64,000 bases of DNA, from contig CM063500.1 in NCBI GenBank assembly GCA_032207245.1, positions 62,549,375-62,613,374 of the forward strand, in the 5' to 3' direction. Below the pieces are notes generated by a model. It searched no databases, was not told where the DNA came from, and saw nothing but the letters and a program-made list of their open reading frames with translations. Origin of the DNA: Pardosa pseudoannulata. Taxonomy: Eukaryota > Arthropoda > Arachnida > Araneae > Lycosidae. Position numbers and translations under genes: made by a program. Positions 53,185 to 64,000 of the stretch are shown one piece after another; the stretch's first letter is position 1, and each line of letters begins with the position of its first letter.

Positions 53185-53859
53185 TCTCATAATATAATAA
53201 TAGCCTATGTTATCTGCCCGTCTGTCCTCGAAGTTATGAAGCTTTTGGACCTGGAATGGATAGAGCATCCATATTGGATTTTTGATGAGTTAGGGTTTGC
53301 AAAATTCAAAGTGAGTGAAGTTTATCTTTTCCTAAACTATAGATCCTGAAGTAAATTGGTATGATTAAGCTTCGTATCACAGCTAAAAATACTGTCCTCT
53401 TTAAAACGTTCGAAATCCCCCCTTCCCCCCTTTTCGAGCGTTTAATGCCACTATATCAAGCCTCATTTAAGAGCAAGCGATAAAATTTATCAATTTATCA
53501 CACAATAAATAGGTAAAAATAACAATTTCTTTTCTAGCATTATGACTTTATTCCTTTAACCATCTCATTTAATCATTTCTTATTTTAAATTATTTAAATG
53601 TGTTCTGCATTATTTCCATACGTTTTATCACTAAATTTGGATATTACATAAATAATTTTCTTTTTTATTTGACGTAAATAATAGATTAAGTACATATGAC
53701 AATTTTAATCGATTATTTTTGTTCACAGGTAATTCTCAGCCAAAAAAAAAAAAAAAAAAAAAAAAAACCATTTTTTTTTACCTGCCTCATAGTGTTCTTT
53801 ACAATTCTTAAAAAATAAAATATTTTACTGATCCCGTAATATGACGGGCAATATGCTAG
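53185..53859 (+). mobile_element. Helitron-like non-autonomous element, second copy
   Basis: Same interior as 30946-31860 ('cctggaatggatagagca', 'aatcatttcttattttaaat'). Ends with hairpin CCCGT (53833-53837) / ACGGG (53844-53848) and CTAG at 53856-53859, then T. Contains an A run at about 53742-53767. Confidence 0.75.
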
Positions 53860-53864
53860 TTTGT

Positions 53865-54770
53865 TAGAATAATACTTGTTAAATCTTCATTAGTCAGTCA
53901 TGTAATTTATATCGTTTTACAGAAAATAAAAGTTTTTTTTCTTGTTTTAACTTTAATTTTTTCTGAACTGGATAGTTCATTTTTTTGTTTTATTTTCAGA
54001 TCTAAACGGTATTACTTACTACTAACTAACATTAAAGATTCTTCTAAAGCTTTATTAATTTTTTTACTATATTTAAATAACTAATGCTATATTTTTTTTC
54101 CTGTGATGTTAAGCCAGAAAATAAATATTAACGAATATCAAACTTTCCAGCATGAACGCTCATAAAATTTACACAGGCATGCGCTCGTATCGGAATTTTT
54201 TTACAACATCCGTTATTTAAGAGTTTTGGACACGAAAAAAAGGGAAGAAATAAGTGAATACCGATAAGAAACATATTAAGAAGTTATTAACTTTATCGTT
54301 GCAAAATATAAATTATGTCTCATTTAAACGAAAGTAAATTTATTTTTAAATACTTATATTAGTAAGATAAAAATGCAATGATGTACTTTCTTAGAGAAAA
54401 TTTAAAATTTGTTTTTTGATAACTATATTTTAACAAATATAAAATTCAAAATAGTTTAAACTAAATGCAAGTATAGACATGTAAAAAAGGAAAATACACT
54501 CTCCTTAGTTGGAAAAAATATAGGGTTTAACATAATTTAGTTATGCAAGAAAATTAACCACTGTGAAAGTGAACAAATTAAATAGCTGGTTTTAAAATAT
54601 AATTTAACTTTAATTTTAATGCTTTTATTGATTTCTAAAAAATAAAAAAAAACTTAATAATAGAATTAAAATTTTCTTTGCTCAAATCACTATCGCTCTC
54701 AAACCCAACTGTTTCCTTTATTCCTTTTTCCTCATCAAATAATTATTGAAGAATGAAATAAAAAATCATT
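53865..54770. other. AT-rich spacer, nothing recognised
   Basis: No frame or repeat stands out. Confidence 0.4.
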
Positions 54771-54774
54771 TTGT

Positions 54775-55237
<463 letters not shown>

Positions 55238-55327
55238 CCAAAGAAATGTTTTAACAAGAAATTATAGAAAAATCAAGACTAATTATAAAAATATTTATTT
55301 AAAATAACTGGCTATTAACATAAATGT

Positions 55328-56526
55328 CTAGTATCCGTATCGTGCATATCCTAAGCCACCTAGAATACCAAGACCAAGCCCTCCGTATCCATAGCCAGCA
55401 TTGCCATATCCTCCATATCCGTATCCAGCATTGTCGTATCCTCCGTATCCGTAACCTGCATTGCTATAACCTCCGTATCCATAACCAGCATTACCATAGC
55501 CTCCATAACCGATGTTACCGTATCCTCCATATCCGAGTCCTACTCCACCAGCATAGGGAGCATCGGAGACCATGAGTACAGCAGCTGGGTTTTGGTTGGC
55601 TGTTCCTGGCTCGTTGGTCTTGACTTGAGCCCTGAAGCCACCTTGATCGGCAACGTAATCGACTTGCCTCTTAACACCTCGGTCGTCGGTGAATCCGTAG
55701 CTTCCCTTCACGGCGTGGCCACCGTTGCCTTCCTCCTGCCTGTACTGTTCTCCGTGCTTGTCCTTGATGTCATAACCGAACTTGTAAGGCTGGGGAGCAT
55801 GATGATGTAGTGGTTCATGTACCTAAGTCAGCCAAATTAAGCGAAATTATATTTTTAAACATGGTATTAGATATACAACTTTGCATTACAATTGTAATAA
55901 TATTAATAATAAAATAATAGTAATAATTTTGTGTACCTTATATGCAATATATGTGTATAAATAAATAGTATTAGCAGATAGAAGTCTGTGTCTAATTTTT
56001 CTAATTTATAGATCATTATATCCTGTTTTTTTTCAGATATTTGATAAAATTAAGCACTGTAGAAAACATTCTGTAGAAAATCTTTGATATTATTTATAAT
56101 ATTTTTAATTTTTCGTAAACTACAGTACTCAGAAAAAACAAAGATGCGTGCCACTAATACAATATAAAAAGACAGATTTTATGCTTTGCAAATGTAAAAT
56201 CTTATTTTAGTAAAAGGTATATGATAAATATTTTAAGGTACAAGGAAAATAAATTGCACTATCACAATAATGATAGTTTCTTACCACTGGCAAACTAGCT
56301 CCTGCTAGCACCATAAAAGCTGCAATTATGAACACCTATAAGAAAAAGAATATCATTATAAAAAGGAATAAAAAGTGTTATTAACACAAAGTAAAATTAT
56401 AAGTATAATATTAACTTTCTACATAGACGAAAGTGACTCAAATGTGTTTAAAAATTTGGTAGTTGTCAAAGTTTAAGTCAAATAAAACAACAGTATGAAA
56501 TGTAGAATACACACCTTAGAAAACAT
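55328..56526 (-). CDS. RR-2 cuticular protein, gene 6 of cluster
   Basis: Complete gene for a 185-residue secreted cuticle protein. Exon 1 is 56515-56526 (MFSK), exon 2 is 56285-56335 and exon 3 is 55328-55822. Introns are 179 and 462 bp, the shortest pair in the cluster, GT-AG, phase 0. Exon 2 is 51 nt where sisters have 45 nt: the donor sits six bases further on, adding Pro-Val before the exon 3 VHEP, and the signal core reads VFIIAAFMVLAGASL. The RR-2 core has Gln where others have His (YVADQGGF), and the N-terminus reads VHEPLHHH. Tail units vary (GGYSNAGY, GGYDNAGY). A long (TA)n tract starts less than 60 bp beyond the AATAAA at 55294-55299. This is the most diverged complete copy. Confidence 0.9.
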
Positions 56527-56584
56527 TTTGTATGTAGATAGCCACTTCTAGGAAGCACTGATAAGAAACCACTTAATAGTCCCT

Positions 56585-56593
56585 CTATATATA
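56585..56593 (-). promoter_or_regulatory. TATA box of gene 6
   Basis: TATATATAG with TCAGT at 56557-56561, 34 bp downstream. The upstream block is only partly kept (agattaaac at 56616-56624) and the GTCACGCGTC core is lost. Confidence 0.75.
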
Positions 56594-56639
56594 CCTAACA
56601 AAGATACTGATATTTAGATTAAACGATATGCTCCACTGA

Positions 56640-57140
56640 CTATGTCTTCACATTTGCAAAACTTCAAATGTTGATATGTAGATTCATATTCAGACTGGTT
56701 TAAGAGCAAACATTTCTACCAATGTCAAAAATAAATGTTTTGGATATTTCACTTCTATGCTTCGGTATCAATTTGAATGACATTCTTTACATACCTAAAG
56801 AATTGTTTGATAATTTTTTGAAACGCCTAATGATTTTTAATTCATTCATAGTTGCCTGTTGGTAAATCGAAAGGTTTCTCAAAATTAATTATAAGAAAAC
56901 ATTGTGCCTTTCTAATTGAAAAGTATTTATTACAACAAATTTTAATCATTAATTAATAAAAAAGTTAATAACATTTGTGCTATTTTAATAAGGCATTAAC
57001 TCACAGGTTTGGAAGAGTTAACAACCTGATTTATCTGAGTTTAGAAATTAATATAAATAATGACATCGCAGCAGAGATAAGGAAGATAATTATGTTGTCT
57101 AATAAATGTTTATATGAATTATGAAAATATCAAGGTCGGA
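56640..57140. other. 5' flank of gene 6, unassigned
   Basis: Unlike genes 3 to 5, no satellite array follows the promoter. Confidence 0.4.
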
Positions 57141-57149
57141 TCATTATGA

Positions 57150-58270
57150 AAATATAAGGTCGGATTACATTAATAGAAAATCTAAGACAAAGTTATATAA
57201 AATTTTAATTTGTTCCATTCTAACTTATGCATAGGAGAAGAAACATAAATATCGATTGTGATAGTGGGGATATGGACATTGACTCAGCAAGATGAGGTCA
57301 TGCTTTCTGTTTTAGAAAGAACATTTTCGAGAAGAATCCTAGATATAAAAGTGGAGGACGAATGGTTAAAAATCGCAAATAAAATGGTGCTGAAGGAAAT
57401 GTTATGCAAAGACTTAACTCATCTCATTTTAAATCATGCTTTGCAGTCATAGCCATTGACTCAGAGAGATGATGATATGTTTGCTTAAAAGAAAAGTTCT
57501 GAGAAGTCTTTGAAGGAATACGAGTAGAATGGGAAAGAAGAACAAACTCACAGTGGTTGAATAAATAGAAAATATCACAATAGGGAAATTTGTTAAAATA
57601 CAAAAATTAAATGAGTAGGCAGGATGCTTTATCTCGATGAAAACCCCCAGAAACAGCAAACATTTTAATAGCCAAACCATTTGTTATTTGAACAAGAATC
57701 AGAAAAAAAAATTAAGCTATATTGATTATATTCGATAGGAATTCAAATCATGAAACTAGAGAACAACAGACTCTGAAAGAAAAAAACTGATCATCCCCAT
57801 ACTTGGGATTGGAAAATGTTAGAGGGGAACAAACTCGTAATTTTACAAGGTATACATAGGTTGAGATATTGAGAAATTTCTTTGAATACAAATACTAAAG
57901 TAAGCAAGACATCGTGTCTAAAGGGAAGACCACGCTAACTACAAAAGCATCGTTGTGGCCAACCCATGTAGTATTCGAACGAAAGTCAGGCCAAGATTCA
58001 GATATATCATTGTTTCTAACAGAATTTTGAAGTGCTTAAGGGTGGAGAAAAAAATAATTTAATGGTAAATAAAGTTGGAAATCTCATCTTGGGAATGCCA
58101 GAGTTTGTCCTGGATTGTCATGCTAATGAAGAAGATAATAACTAGATAATAAAGATGATAAAGATGACAATAAAAGTTCTGCTTATTGGGGGAGCCTAGT
58201 ATTTGCGGTATGCCCACCACCGCCGGGATAAGACTAAAGGGTCTCACGGCGATTTGTACATGAATACCGA
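57150..58270 (+). pseudogene. Decayed non-LTR retrotransposon fragment
   Basis: The frame at 57258-57452 carries the C-terminal RT landmark GIWTLTQQDEVMLSVLERTF then SRRILDIKVEDEWL, matching the 'ETWTLTKKDE...LRVFERKILRRI' segment of LINE-type endonuclease/reverse transcriptases. 'KVRLYKIL'-type and 'LICSILTYG'-type residues precede it in broken frame. No catalytic YADD box or endonuclease is present, so it is a 5'-truncated relic. The part after 57500 is only weakly supported. Confidence 0.6.
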
Positions 58271-58274
58271 AAAA

Positions 58275-59235
58275 GGAAAATAAAAATGAAAGACTTTCAG
58301 TTTAAAAAATATTTAATTTAGTTACATCGAGCAACGTATTAAGAAATTTTTAAAATACATACACCAAATTGAAAAAAGTAAAATTTAATTACAATTTATT
58401 TTTGGAATGCATGCATTTGAAACTAAATATGTGTGTTAAGTTGGTAGTAGCTATTGTTTTATTTTTTGAATCTGAGCTATATTAATACGATCATTAGATT
58501 TTGGTTACAATACAATATAAAATCAGTACACTTTGTATCATATACATTGCACATACGCACATACGCCTGTATGATACGTATTTGCTACGTATATAATACG
58601 TTGTGTGTTCCATAGGTAAGTACTGAAGTTTACAATTTTTCAATATAAAATATTTTCAAAAATTAGCATGGATAATAACATTAAAAAAAATCTCCCAATC
58701 GGAGAAGGTGCTTTCTTGTCAAATACTTTTTGTACATAATATTAACTGATTTCATGTCCCCTTCATTTAAAATTGTTAAAAACTCTTAAAACTCATATAT
58801 TTGAAAGCATTTTATTCAATTCTATCTTTATACATTTCTATTGATGCATTTAAACAGGAATATAGTAAAAACATTTTTTTTAAATTTTCAGACAAGTTTG
58901 CTTGCAATCATGTTCAAATTTTTTATACTTCAGTCCTTTAACTTCTGCATTGATTTCATCGAAATAATGTCTAATGTTTTCATTTATAAAAAATTCTAGA
59001 CTTTTTAATAATGACGTACTTTTAATATTTCTGCTGCAATAGATTGCAAAGCTTTATTTGATGGCTTGGAGTTTTGTAGGATTTAGTTCCATAAGACTAA
59101 TTATAGCAGTTTCACAAATTCACTAACTTTTAAAGACTGTAATTTTGTAAAAAATAAGTTTGCTTCATATAAAACATTTTGTTTTTATAACTGAAGATTC
59201 CATATTTTAATAAAAGTCTTTTTCTATTATTTTAA
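58275..59235. other. Unassigned AT-rich spacer
   Basis: Contains a palindromic 'gtatgatacgtatttgctacgtatataatacg' region near 58570-58600 (described, not resolved). No gene. Confidence 0.35.
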
Positions 59236-59239
59236 CTCT

Positions 59240-61105
59240 AATTTATGAAAGATAAGGATCTACTAGGGGAATTAGAAATTATGTTATAACCTCTGATTAT
59301 AAATTATTTTATAAGGATACTAGAAGCAGGAATCTCGTTTAATGTTCATAAAAAATTCTTTATCTTTGACTGGAGATTTATTACCCCTCATAAACACAGG
59401 CACAGCATCCTCTAACATTATATCACTCTATAACGAGGTCTACTAGGAGATTAATTTTCAGTTAGGGACATTAATGCGATACTCTAAAAGTTTTTAATGG
59501 ATCTGTGATTTCCTTGTGATGTTAGATAATTGGACCAGTGAATAGCAGTAAATGCTTTCTGATACTAGGAGATGCTTTTACGAAATGTCAAACAAACTGG
59601 TGAATGTTTCTGAGGAAAATTATAGCATAGCTTCCGTAATGGCAGGGGATAACTATATTTCTCACGAAAGCTGTGATATATAATTATATTTTCTTTACTT
59701 TTCTCGATAACAGAAATAAGTTATTATAGTAAAATTGTAAGACGATGTTTTTCAAATTGCAAAGCATTGAATTTCTCAAATCGCTATATTTTAAAATTTA
59801 TAAATCGAACTATACGCATCCTACTTTCAAACTATCCTGATGCATATCTCGATAGATAGTTTTGTGAAAAAGGGAAGAGAGAGGGCGCTGATGATCAGCG
59901 TCCGTTTTTTTAAGCGTTCTTAGTTGGCAGGTCAGCGATGTGAAGCGTACCACTCTAATAATATGGTTCCGATTGAAGGTGACCTACCTTATAATAAGCC
60001 AGCTGTAAATATTGTATGAAGTGTGTTTGTGTGAATAAAGTGTGTGTTTAAAATAACCACTGATTGGCAGTCCTTTATACTTATGTTTTTTAATATTGGA
60101 ATGATACACCAGCGGCGATATCTACCAGCATTTACAGTGAAAAAGGAAATAGAGAGGGCGCTGATGATCAGCGTCCGTTTTTTTTAAGCGTTGTTAGCTA
60201 TTTTTTAAGCGTTGTTAGCGATGTGGAGCGTACCATGCTGATAATATGGTTCCGATTGAAGGTAAGGTGGCCTACCTTTTAATAAGCCAGCTGTAAATAT
60301 TGTATAAAGTGTGTGTGAATAAAGTGTATTTTTAAAAGAACCATCAATTGGTCGTCCGTAATACTTATGTTTATTAATATTGGAATGATACACCAGCGGC
60401 GATATGTACCAGCATTTACTAATACATCCAAGTACTATATGAAGATTTGTTTTTCTATGTCAAAGAGATAGTCAGAAACGGAATTCTTTTTAACTATAAT
60501 TTGTGAAATATAAGGATCTACTAGGTTAAATAAAATTTTTTTTATAACCTCTGATTACAAATTATGCCAGCAGAAATCTCGTTCAATATTCATACAAAAT
60601 TCTATATCTTTGACGGGAGATTTATGACCCATCATAAACACAGACACAGCATCCTCTAACCTTACATCCGTCTATAACGAGGTCTACTAGGAGATTAATT
60701 TTCAGTTAGGGACGTCAATGCGATACGCTAAAAGTTTTCAATGGATCTGGGATTTCCTTGTGATGTTAGATAATTGGACCAGTGGAAGCAGTAAAATCTT
60801 TCTGATACTAGGAGATGCTTTTAAGAAAAAAAAAAACAACGAACGAACTAGTGAATGTTTCTGTAGGAAATTATCGCATAGCTTCCATAATGGCAGGGGC
60901 TAACTATATTTCTCAGAAAAGCTGTGATACAGAATTGCGTTTTCTTTACTTTTCTCATTAACAGAAATAAGTTATTATAGTAAAATTCGAAGACTATGTT
61001 CTTCAAATTGCAAAGATTGAGTTCCTAATATCGCTATATTTTAAGTTTTATAAATCGAACTATACGCGTCATACTTTCAAACTATCCTGATGTAAATCTC
61101 GACAG
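59240..61105. repeat. A-B-B-A direct repeat of LTR-like and flank units
   Basis: A1 (59240-59861) and A2 (about 60485-61105) share 'aaggatctactagg', 'cctctgatta', 'acgaggtctactaggag' and 'actttcaaactatcctgatg'. B1 (59862-60135) and B2 (60136-60420) sit between them. All four run in the same direction. Confidence 0.8.
59862..60420 (+). mobile_element. Tandem pair of LTR-like units (B1, B2)
   Basis: Each unit begins GTGAAAAAGG and ends CAGCATTTAC, about 275-285 bp, with the palindrome GGGCGCTGATGATCAGCGTCC-type hairpin near the start, GTGAATAAAGTGT (a polyadenylation-like signal) in the middle and 'ggaatgatacaccagcggcg' near the end. Size and signals fit LTRs joined head to tail without an internal region. 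No coding sequence to prove it. Confidence 0.5.
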
Positions 61106-61439
61106 ATTTTTTATGATTAGAAAGGTATAAATATATCTACTGAGAAAAGTAAATGTATGTAAATGTATATATCACGCTTGGAATTTTAAAATTAGAATTT
61201 AAAGCATTAATTAATAAAAAGAGAGCAAATTATTTGTGATGCAGAAAAATGAGGGCAAAACAGCACTATATAAAAAAGTGCGTGCTATATTTCAAGTTAT
61301 TAAAAGTATATCTTGTCTGCTGGCGATATTTTGCTGGATTGAGTATTGTGTTGAAAAGAAAATGGCTAAGATAGAATAAGTTGTTTGAATAAACTTTTGC
61401 TTGGATCTCTTTCTGTGTTTTCTTCACAGGACATGAACT

Positions 61440-61620
<181 letters not shown>

Positions 61621-61629
61621 ACATATTGC

Positions 61630-63040
61630 ATTGTGTCGCATCTGACTATAAGCACGTATAACTTCGAATACTTATTAACTTCTTTATTATGATACGTACA
61701 TCAGATTTCAGATACGATAGTTTTACGTCATGATTGACTGATGTATCACGTGATGAATTTCCTGTTAGTTATATCCATTTTGTAACTACAATTACTTTGC
61801 TACAAATTAATTTATATTAAAGTATGGTAGTAATAAAAAAGAAGGTTTAAAGTAAAATCATATTAAAGTAGGAAAAATATAAACCAAAAGGAACATACAT
61901 TTGAATACAAAATTATAAAGAAAAGATCAACAAATCTAGAAAATACAAAAAGATTGTTGAGGAAATTGTTATTAACATATCTTGTACTGTTACAGAAAAA
62001 CGAGGGACATAGAAAAAGATTTTCTCTTCTTCTGAAAGAAATTTTTCCCATCATTTACGAGTATAAGAATATTAAAGAACGAGAAGAAAATCTTCAAAAG
62101 ATGATTCATACAGTTGGACCATAACACTAGAATTTCAGGGCTCTTGTTTTTAAATATAACAATATTTTAATCTGTGTTATAAAATGATGTATTTCAGAGT
62201 TTTATCATCATACTTTGATAAAATAAAATACTTAAAATTCAATTTTCAATATGAAATGGTTATTGTTTAGGGTGTCATAATGACTGCTTGTCACCTTATA
62301 GCAAATAATCTGTGAAACATGTACACAAACAAAACAAATTGACATAAAGTGCAGCGAATATTTACGTAAATTTACACAATATATGGATTTTAGTACAGCT
62401 AAAAATGCTAAAGAAGCCAACGAATAAAATCTATAAAATATCATTTTTATTATACATGACTTAACCCAAAAAATTGTTTTGGGTAAAATTTCACTGTGTG
62501 ATGAACCACTAAGTGGATTAAATAAGAGTACGAAAGAAATATAAACTTTTATTTTAAAGCAAAATTTTGAATTTTAATACAGTTCGAATTTTTCTAACAC
62601 TTCGTAACACTTTATGCTAGATTTAATGTTTTAATCTCTCAATCAAATTTTCATTTCAATCAAAAATGTCATTTCAATGAAAGATAGCGTAAACAAAAGA
62701 AATGAGCGGGTAAAAAAGTTTTTAAACGTATCTCAAAAATATTAAAATTATACCACATTTATAGCCTTTTTTTAATCTAATGGTAAATAACAGTTCTAAA
62801 ATGAGAGTTTATGTGAAATAAAACAAAGTTTAAGAGTGACGAAATAGGTATCATTGTTACATTTCTTAATTCGCTCAGATTATAATTAAATAAGAAAAAA
62901 AAGTTTGCTTTGGAATGCAATAGGTTCTTTTTTTGTTGACCAAGTTAAAAAATAGAAGACCATAGCTTTCGTGTAGAAGATTCATTAACAAGAAACAATA
63001 AAACAGAAAATAATAGAGAATAAAACATTTTTAAATAGAA
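61630..63040. other. 3' side of gene 7, AT-rich, nothing recognised
   Basis: Small frames at 61863-62054 and 62232-62444 lack family features. Confidence 0.4.
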
Positions 63041-63085
63041 TATTTATTTTAAAAAAATATATCTGTACATAATGGCATTCCTTGC

Positions 63086-63592
63086 TTAGTATCCATATCG
63101 TGCGTATCCTAAACCACCTAGGATACCGAGACCAAGCCCTCCGTATCCATAGCCAGCATTTCCATATCCGTAACCAACATTTCCGTATCCGTATCCTGCA
63201 TTACCATATCCTCCATATCCGTAACCTGCATTGCCATATCCTCCATATCCATAACCAGCATTACCATAGCCGCCATATCCGATGTTACCATATCCACCAT
63301 ATCCGAGTCCTACACCACCAGCGTATGGAGCATTGGAAACCATGAGGACTGCAGCTGGGTTCTGGTTGGCTGTCCCTGGCTCGTTGGTCTTGACTTGAGC
63401 TCTGAATCCACCGTGATCGGCGACGTAATCGACCTGCCTCTTGACACCTCGGGCATCGGTGAATCCGTAGCTTCCCTTCACGGCGTGGCCACCGTTGCCT
63501 TCCTCCTGCCTGTACTGTTCACCATGCTTGTCCTTGATGTCATAGCCAAACTTGTAAGGTTGGGGAGCGTGGTGGTGGACTGGTTCATGTAC
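63086..63592 (-). CDS. RR-2 cuticular protein, gene 7 of cluster (5' exons outside window)
   Basis: Exon 3 only: 168 residues after an AG acceptor at 63593-63594, starting VHEPVHHHAPQPYKFGYD and ending YARYGY. The RR-2 region matches the sister genes. The tail is irregular: after three regular NAGY units comes GYGYGNVGYGYGNAGY, with two shortened units that lack GGY. AATAAA lies at 63043-63048 on the minus strand. No exon 2 is visible in the 408 bases left in the window. Sister introns 2 run from 293 to 1161 bp, so the signal-peptide exons probably lie beyond position 64000. Confidence 0.88.
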   Translation of the reverse strand, partial: VHEPVHHHAPQPYKFGYDIKDKHGEQYRQEEGNGGHAVKGSYGFTDARGVKRQVDYVADHGGFRAQVKTNEPGTANQNPAAVLMVSNAPYAGGVGLGYGGYGNIGYGGYGNAGYGYGGYGNAGYGYGGYGNAGYGYGNVGYGYGNAGYGYGGLGLGILGGLGYARYGY

Positions 63593-63594
63593 CT

Positions 63595-64000
63595 AAAATA
63601 CAAAAGCAACCCTATTTCTATAATCTACATCTTAATGTATATCAGATAAACTACTATTTTTACGTTATACCATAATATTACACACGCATGTATACACATA
63701 AATGAGTGTAAGTAATTGATTGTCTGTTATTTCACTGTTAGATAGAATTGAAGAAAAGTTTTTCTTTATACAAATTTCAAACTATAAGAAAAATTTAATG
63801 AATGTTAATTTTTTATATCTGTCAATTGTTTTTAGCAAATGCACAAATTCCTCTCAGTTGCTGGTTCTTCACCATAGGTCTGAGCATTTTATTAAAGAAG
63901 GATTGAATTCCGAGGACACCGGGCAGCGCTTGTTGCCTTACGTTCTATGGGCCCTTAAAACCTGAACTTTGCACGTTTATCTAATGCAATGATAAATATG
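63595..64000. other. Start of intron 2 of gene 7 (inferred)
   Basis: Sequence upstream of the exon 3 acceptor. A plus-strand frame at 63720-63965 ends 'EDTGQRLLPYVLWALKT' in a GC-richer patch (63840-63975), possibly a transposon fragment. Not called as a gene. Confidence 0.4.

Noticed and set aside
63720..63965. 81-residue plus-strand frame with a GC-richer end
   Set aside because: No family recognised and it lies in the probable intron of gene 7; at most a transposon fragment.

Overview
The window is arthropod nuclear DNA, most likely from a spider or another arachnid. This is inferred from an RR-2 chitin-binding cuticle protein family with the arachnid-style core 'YVADHGGFRA' followed by 'TNEPGTANQNPAA' and a Gly/Tyr-rich tail, from short introns with GT-AG borders, TATA plus TCAGT-type promoters, and a very AT-rich background full of tRNA-derived SINEs, Helitrons, MITE-like elements and (TA)n tracts. 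No bacterial or organelle genes are seen.

The only host genes I can support are a tandem cluster of seven cuticular protein loci, all on the minus strand and 5-12 kb apart: gene 1 (3828-5578, one-base frameshift), gene 2 (11777-13842, a pseudogene with intact promoter and first exon), gene 3 (24449-26580), gene 4 (36741-38860), gene 5 (44116-47290), gene 6 (55328-56526) and gene 7 (63086-63592, 5' exons beyond the window end). A small 3' relic of a further copy lies near 33.3-33.5 kb. Each complete copy has the same three-exon plan with phase-0 introns. Exon 1 encodes only four residues (MFSK, MFAK or MFST). Exon 2 (45 or 51 nt) encodes the hydrophobic core of the signal peptide. Exon 3 encodes the whole mature protein: a His/Pro N-terminus, the extended RR-2 domain, then repeats of the type GGYGNAGYGY. 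Promoters share a TATA box about 33-34 bp upstream of the start-site motif and, in five of six, a conserved block 25-30 bp further upstream.

The space between genes is made of duplicated cluster units plus mobile DNA. The gene 1 unit (about 3.1-7.2 kb) is paralogous to the gene 2 unit (about 10.9-16.2 kb). The sequence between genes 1 and 2 is repeated between genes 2 and 3, but with a 2.1 kb block inverted (7.23-9.31 kb versus 20.05-22.18 kb). Units of genes 3, 4 and 5 are paralogous and carry related tandem arrays on their 5' sides that grow from about 0.6 kb to 2 kb to 3.5 kb. These paralogous copies give natural filled/empty-site pairs that define the ends of two SINEs and of a TTAA-flanked MITE-like element.

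Other content: SINE copies at about 6.2, 10.0, 22.9, 28.2, 29.8, 37.8, 43.2 and 52.4 kb; Helitron or Helentron-like elements at 28.6, 30.9, 46.1 (inside an intron of gene 5), 52.6 and 53.2 kb; a piggyBac-like MITE at 0.9 kb; reverse-transcriptase relics at 2.5-3.1 kb and about 57.15-58.27 kb; an A-B-B-A repeat of LTR-like units at 59.2-61.1 kb; long (TA)n tracts; and a 100-N assembly gap at 38901-39000 that looks artificial. I see no new enzymatic or defence system. The most interesting material is the cluster's shared promoter code, its birth-and-death history, and the gene-associated satellites.
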